Source: Lineus longissimus (lineage: Eukaryota > Nemertea > Pilidiophora > Heteronemertea > Lineidae). Taken from it: a stretch of 64,000 nt of DNA. The stretch lies in the NCBI RefSeq assembly GCF_910592395.1, contig NC_088314.1, positions 5,890,001 through 5,954,000 on the forward strand, written 5' to 3'. The notes under the pieces were generated by a model. It made no database searches. It had not been told where the DNA came from and saw only the letters and a list, made by a program, of their open reading frames with translations. Below, piece by piece: positions 61,041-64,000 of this stretch (positions within the stretch are counted from its first letter, which is position 1; each line of letters opens with the position of its first letter). The translations under genes and the position numbers were made by a program.

Positions 61041-62066
61041 AAAATGGCCAGGGCCATTGTGCTCACCTCATGTGGAGGAAAGATGGATAAAGAGCATGGT
61101 ATTGTGTCATGTAGTGTTAGGTTTGATGTAGGTCCAAGCAATTACAATTTCCCCAAAATGGCCAATTTACAGTACATTCGACCTATGTGACCTTGAAAAG
61201 TAGGTCAAATCAAAGAAGACCCGGGTGACACATTGAATGGTTGTTAGAATTAGATGTACCTATGATATAAAATTGGTGCCAATCGGGCAAGTCATTACTA
61301 GGAATAATGGCATTTTGAAGAATTTAGGATTTGGCCCCCTCCCTTGAGGCCAAACGGCAAATCAGATCGCACCAAACTTCGGTACCTAAGATCACCTGAC
61401 CAAGGGGTACATGTGTACTTAATTTGTGATCAATAGTCATTGCAGTTAAGAAACGTGCCATAGTTACGGCCTGACGGCGAATTTACGCCATTTGACCTCT
61501 GTGACCTTGACAAGAAGGTCAAATTAAAAACCTGTGTGACATATACTGTATGGTGGTTAGATGTACCCATGATATCAAATTGGTGGCAATCGGGCAAGAA
61601 GTTAAGGAATAATCACATTTTTAAGGTTTTTGGATTTTGCCCCCTGGTGGTCAAGTGGTGAATCATATTGGACCAAACTTCGGTCCCTGAGATCACCTGA
61701 CTAAGGGGTAAATGTGTACCAAATTTGGTATCAATAGTCATTGCAGTTTAGAAACGTGCCATCGTTACATCCTAACGGCCAATTTACACCATTTGACCTC
61801 TGTGACCTTGAAAAGGAGGTCAAATCAAAAACCCGGAGGATATATGATGCACCTTTGCTAGAAGTACCTACCATATTTTTTTCAAAATTTCCCGACTACT
61901 ATTAAGGGAGATATTGCATATTTTCACTTTTAACGTTTGGCCCCCTGGTGGCCAAACCATGAAACGAATCGGACCGAAACTTGGTCTCCAAGGTGTCATT
62001 ACATAAGGGTACATGTGTACCAAGTTTCAACTCAATAGCTCTAACAGTTACGAAACGTGCCCTGCT

Positions 62067-62077
62067 AACGGACGACG

Positions 62078-62112
<35 letters not shown>

Positions 62113-62129
62113 ACGACGGACGACGGACG
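62067..62129. repeat. (ACG)n/(GAC)n microsatellite
   Basis: ACGGACGACGG is followed by a long uninterrupted ACG/GAC run and then GGACGACGG variants. It sits inside the composite element just before its terminal hairpin. Confidence 0.9.
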
Positions 62130-62144
62130 CCATGGTATGGGATA

Positions 62145-62170
62145 AGCTCACCTCTGCTAAGAGGTGAGCT
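62145..62170. other. Perfect 11-bp terminal hairpin of the composite element
   Basis: AGCTCACCTCT and AGAGGTGAGCT are exact reverse complements around the loop GCTA, followed by AAAAA. GCTCACCT also occurs near the left end of the element (61060-61067), giving a short terminal or subterminal repeat. Confidence 0.8.
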
Positions 62171-62175
62171 AAAAA

Positions 62176-62583
62176 GCTACAATTATTACAATTACAATTG
62201 AACAATTATTAGTACATGTAGATGAGTAATTGCCAACTTCTGACATACAATGCACTCAGCAAACGTAAATCCAACATTTACAAGTCAATGAAATAGATGT
62301 ATCATAGTCATTTATCAATCTGATTAAGTGCCAATGAATGATCCAACTCCACAACTTGCAGAGAATAACAATCAAACACCAGGACACAAAACATCCATCA
62401 TGGGTCAATCAGTCATAATTCATACTCCAGTTTGCATACCGGTATTTCATGTTCCTGAATGAAAAATTTAAAACTTGGGTGTGCTGGTGACAACTCTTTA
62501 TAACACAGTCCTGTTTGCCAATGTCATAAGTATCATAGTATAGTCTGTTTCCTTGCAGTTCTATATGCTAATATCAACAAGTA
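62176..62583 (-). other. Probable UBL4A 3' UTR and downstream spacer
   Basis: This is AT-rich non-coding DNA between the UBL4A stop codon and the composite element. No clean AATAAA on the minus strand was noted, so the transcript end is unknown. Confidence 0.35.
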
Positions 62584-63832
62584 TCACCGGCTATTCTGTT
62601 TCCTAGCTTCCAGATTCATGTGTGCAAGTCTCTCAATGTCATCTAAACTCAGGCTGTTCAATCTTCCATGATGGTGCTGAAAAACAATGCAAGAAGCATT
62701 TTAGTAGCAGTGAATGGACTTAATAACTGTGAAGATCCTCGAGGTCTCAGAGTGATATCATCTTTCAGTACTCTTCATTTTCAAAGGTAATGCCGTTGCC
62801 AATATGACATTTATTCCTTTATTTGCAACTGAATTTCACAAAGCACACCTAGTGATAGATGACTTTCTGTGGGAGCCAAATATATCAAGACATTGGTCAC
62901 TTACATTGTTCAAATCTACAAAATAGCATTTTTATTTGATGCGGAGTCTGCTTGGACCAGACATCTTACAAAAACAATGTATTTCAGCAAATTAACACCA
63001 CCATCTGAGCAGAACTGCTCCTGGCAAGGTCGAATGGTGATACAACAATATTTCTGTTCATGCAAGAGGTGCAAGAAGCTGGGAATAACAGTGGACACTT
63101 TTACATGTCATTTAGCAAGACTATAACTAACCTCTTTCATTTTCTCTAAAACCTTTTTCGCATCAGTTTCTGTGAAGTGTCTTTTTAGGAATTTCAGCAT
63201 TTCTTCCCATAATGCGGACGTACTTGTACTTGTAGGTTTTTGAGTAAGTTTTGCATCTGGAGGGGTTATGGTAGCGGTTTTCTTGATAGTGAGAAATAAT
63301 TTACTCCCGGAGACAACTTCACAGTCTCTTAATTTTGAATGATCTGAAAGATCAAGACATGAAAAAAATCGGGTTTATTAAGATCCAACAAGGTTATAAA
63401 AAGCTGTAAATGATTTGTTCTACTTCAAACATCACACTAGTCATTTAAATTTTCCGGATACTCCAAGCACAGAATACGGCTAGTATATACATAACTTTAG
63501 TTTCCAAAACATAGCAGCTTATACTGCTACAAGATTTAGAAAGGCCTTGTTGGGCTAATACAAATATGGTGCCATTCTTGCAAACAACCCAGAGGATGTG
63601 ACTTGCCATGCAATTACCCACATTCAAGGTTGTCTAACTCCAAAGGCCTTTGCACATAGACATAGTACTAGTCGTCACCACCTGCAGATGCTCATTGAGA
63701 AAATGATACGATTCAAGGATCATCACCTGGTAGTGCCTTCCCTTTGAATACAACTCTCTGTTGATCTGGAGCGACACCTATTTGCTCAGAAACTTTACTT
63801 TTCAGATCGGCTACTGTTGCATCACATGTTAT
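62584..63832 (-). CDS. UBL4A: UBL4A / Get5-like ubiquitin-fold protein, 3' three exons (start outside the window)
   Basis: Minus-strand exons are 63832-63727, 63343-63132 and 62676-62584 (TGA at 62586-62584). They are phase-consistent and give 136 residues; human UBL4A has 157, so about 20 N-terminal residues lie beyond base 64000. The first exon gives the ubiquitin-like core ATVADLKSKVSEQIGVAPDQ then QRVVFKGKALPG, and the second continues SKLFLTIKK. LWEEMLKFLKRHFTETDAKK, KVLEKMKE and SLSLDDIERLAHMNLE form the C-terminal TUGS-type helical region that binds BAG6 in mammals. UBL4A is the bridging subunit of the cytosolic BAG6-UBL4A-GET4 complex, which hands tail-anchored membrane proteins to GET3. 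It is partial only because of the window edge. Confidence 0.9.
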
Positions 63833-64000
63833 CTGAAGAGAAGAAATGATACAGTGAGATGATCAAGCCACATTCAAACTTTTCTGCCAACTGTTATTTA
63901 ACAGTTTGGAGTTACCTAAAAATCAATAAAGGCCCTTACACCTGGCCCCCTAGTCGTCTTATAGAAAAAACCTAAGTACGGTAGGAGCTTGGGCCCTGGC
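63833..64000 (-). other. UBL4A intron (partial)
   Basis: A CTCTTCAG acceptor (minus strand) borders the exon at 63832. The remaining sequence to the window edge has no N-terminal UBL coding, so the first exon is further right. Confidence 0.55.

Larger units (their letters stand above)
61041..62175. mobile_element. Composite non-autonomous element with internal tandem units, (ACG)n and a terminal hairpin
   Basis: The left end has GGCCATTGTGCTCACCTCAT. The interior has three copies of a unit of about 305-315 bp starting near 61159, 61474 and 61777. Each contains CCAATTTAC, GACCTCTGTGACCTTGA, AGGTCAAAT, GCAATCGGGCAAG, TTTGGCCCCCT, ACCAAACTTCGGT, AAGGGGTACATGTGTACC and CAGTTAAGAAACGTGCC. An (ACG)n/(GAC)n tract (about 62067-62129) follows, then CCATGGTATGGGATAAGCTC and a perfect hairpin. 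The layout (tandem core, microsatellite, 3' hairpin) recalls Helentron-related or 'pearl' elements of bivalves, but that class is inferred. Confidence 0.65.

Noticed and set aside
62869-63126. 85-codon plus-strand open frame next to the UBL4A exons
   Set aside because: It lies in a UBL4A intron on the opposite strand and shows no family resemblance.

Overview
This is animal nuclear DNA. Coding sequence is split into short exons by GT..AG introns and carries AATAAA-type polyadenylation signals, SINE and MITE repeats, and metazoan-specific genes. No bacterial, viral or organellar operon structure is visible. The gene complement and the repeat style suggest a marine invertebrate, most likely a lophotrochozoan such as a mollusc or brachiopod, though amphioxus-like animals cannot be excluded. 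The repeat clues are TAGCTCACC-type terminal hairpins with (ACG)n tracts, ACATGTAC-rich DNA and ACCGGTA motifs. The species was not identified.

Layout from left to right. (1) 131-2562 (+) holds the last seven visible coding exons of muskelin (MKLN1). (2) 5161-5937 (+) is an intronless 258-residue two-pass membrane protein of the CD225/dispanin type. It is followed by about 2 kb of gene-free DNA with a Harbinger-like MITE at 6804-7058. (3) 8264-40635 (+) is one complete DOCK-family Rac/Rap exchange factor of the DOCK3/4 (Sponge, DOCK-B) type. I could assemble it through 50 constitutive exons, a mutually exclusive exon pair and two optional microexons, with consistent reading phase throughout. 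The default product is about 2061 residues. (4) 46274-48526 (-) is a complete five-exon TEX264 gene, a reticulophagy (ER-phagy) receptor with a recognisable LIR motif. (5) 49444-53007 (+) is a complete six-exon p21-activated kinase, transcribed divergently from TEX264. (6) 55995-60780 is gene-free and filled by two degenerate satellites. Arms of satellite A in opposite orientation flank an array of satellite B. (7) 61041-62175 is a composite repeat with three internal copies of about 300 bp, an (ACG)n tract and a perfect terminal hairpin. (8) 62584-63832 (-) is the 3' part of UBL4A, running off the right edge.

The genes do not form a pathway cassette, but two share a theme. The DOCK protein activates Rac/Rap GTPases and the PAK is a Rac/Cdc42 effector, so exchange factor and effector lie within 10 kb of each other. 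From memory, human DOCK3 and TEX264 are near neighbours on 3p21, and human DOCK4 and MKLN1 both lie on 7q. The order MKLN1 - DOCK3/4 - TEX264 may therefore be an old linkage. 

The most notable observation is the phase-locked pair of alternative exons in the DOCK gene (16808-17004 and 17745-17902). They encode related versions of the same segment, and neither skipping nor co-inclusion keeps the frame. Other points of interest are the inverted satellite block, a 27-bp-stem intronic hairpin, and a palindromic element in the TEX264/PAK divergent promoter region.
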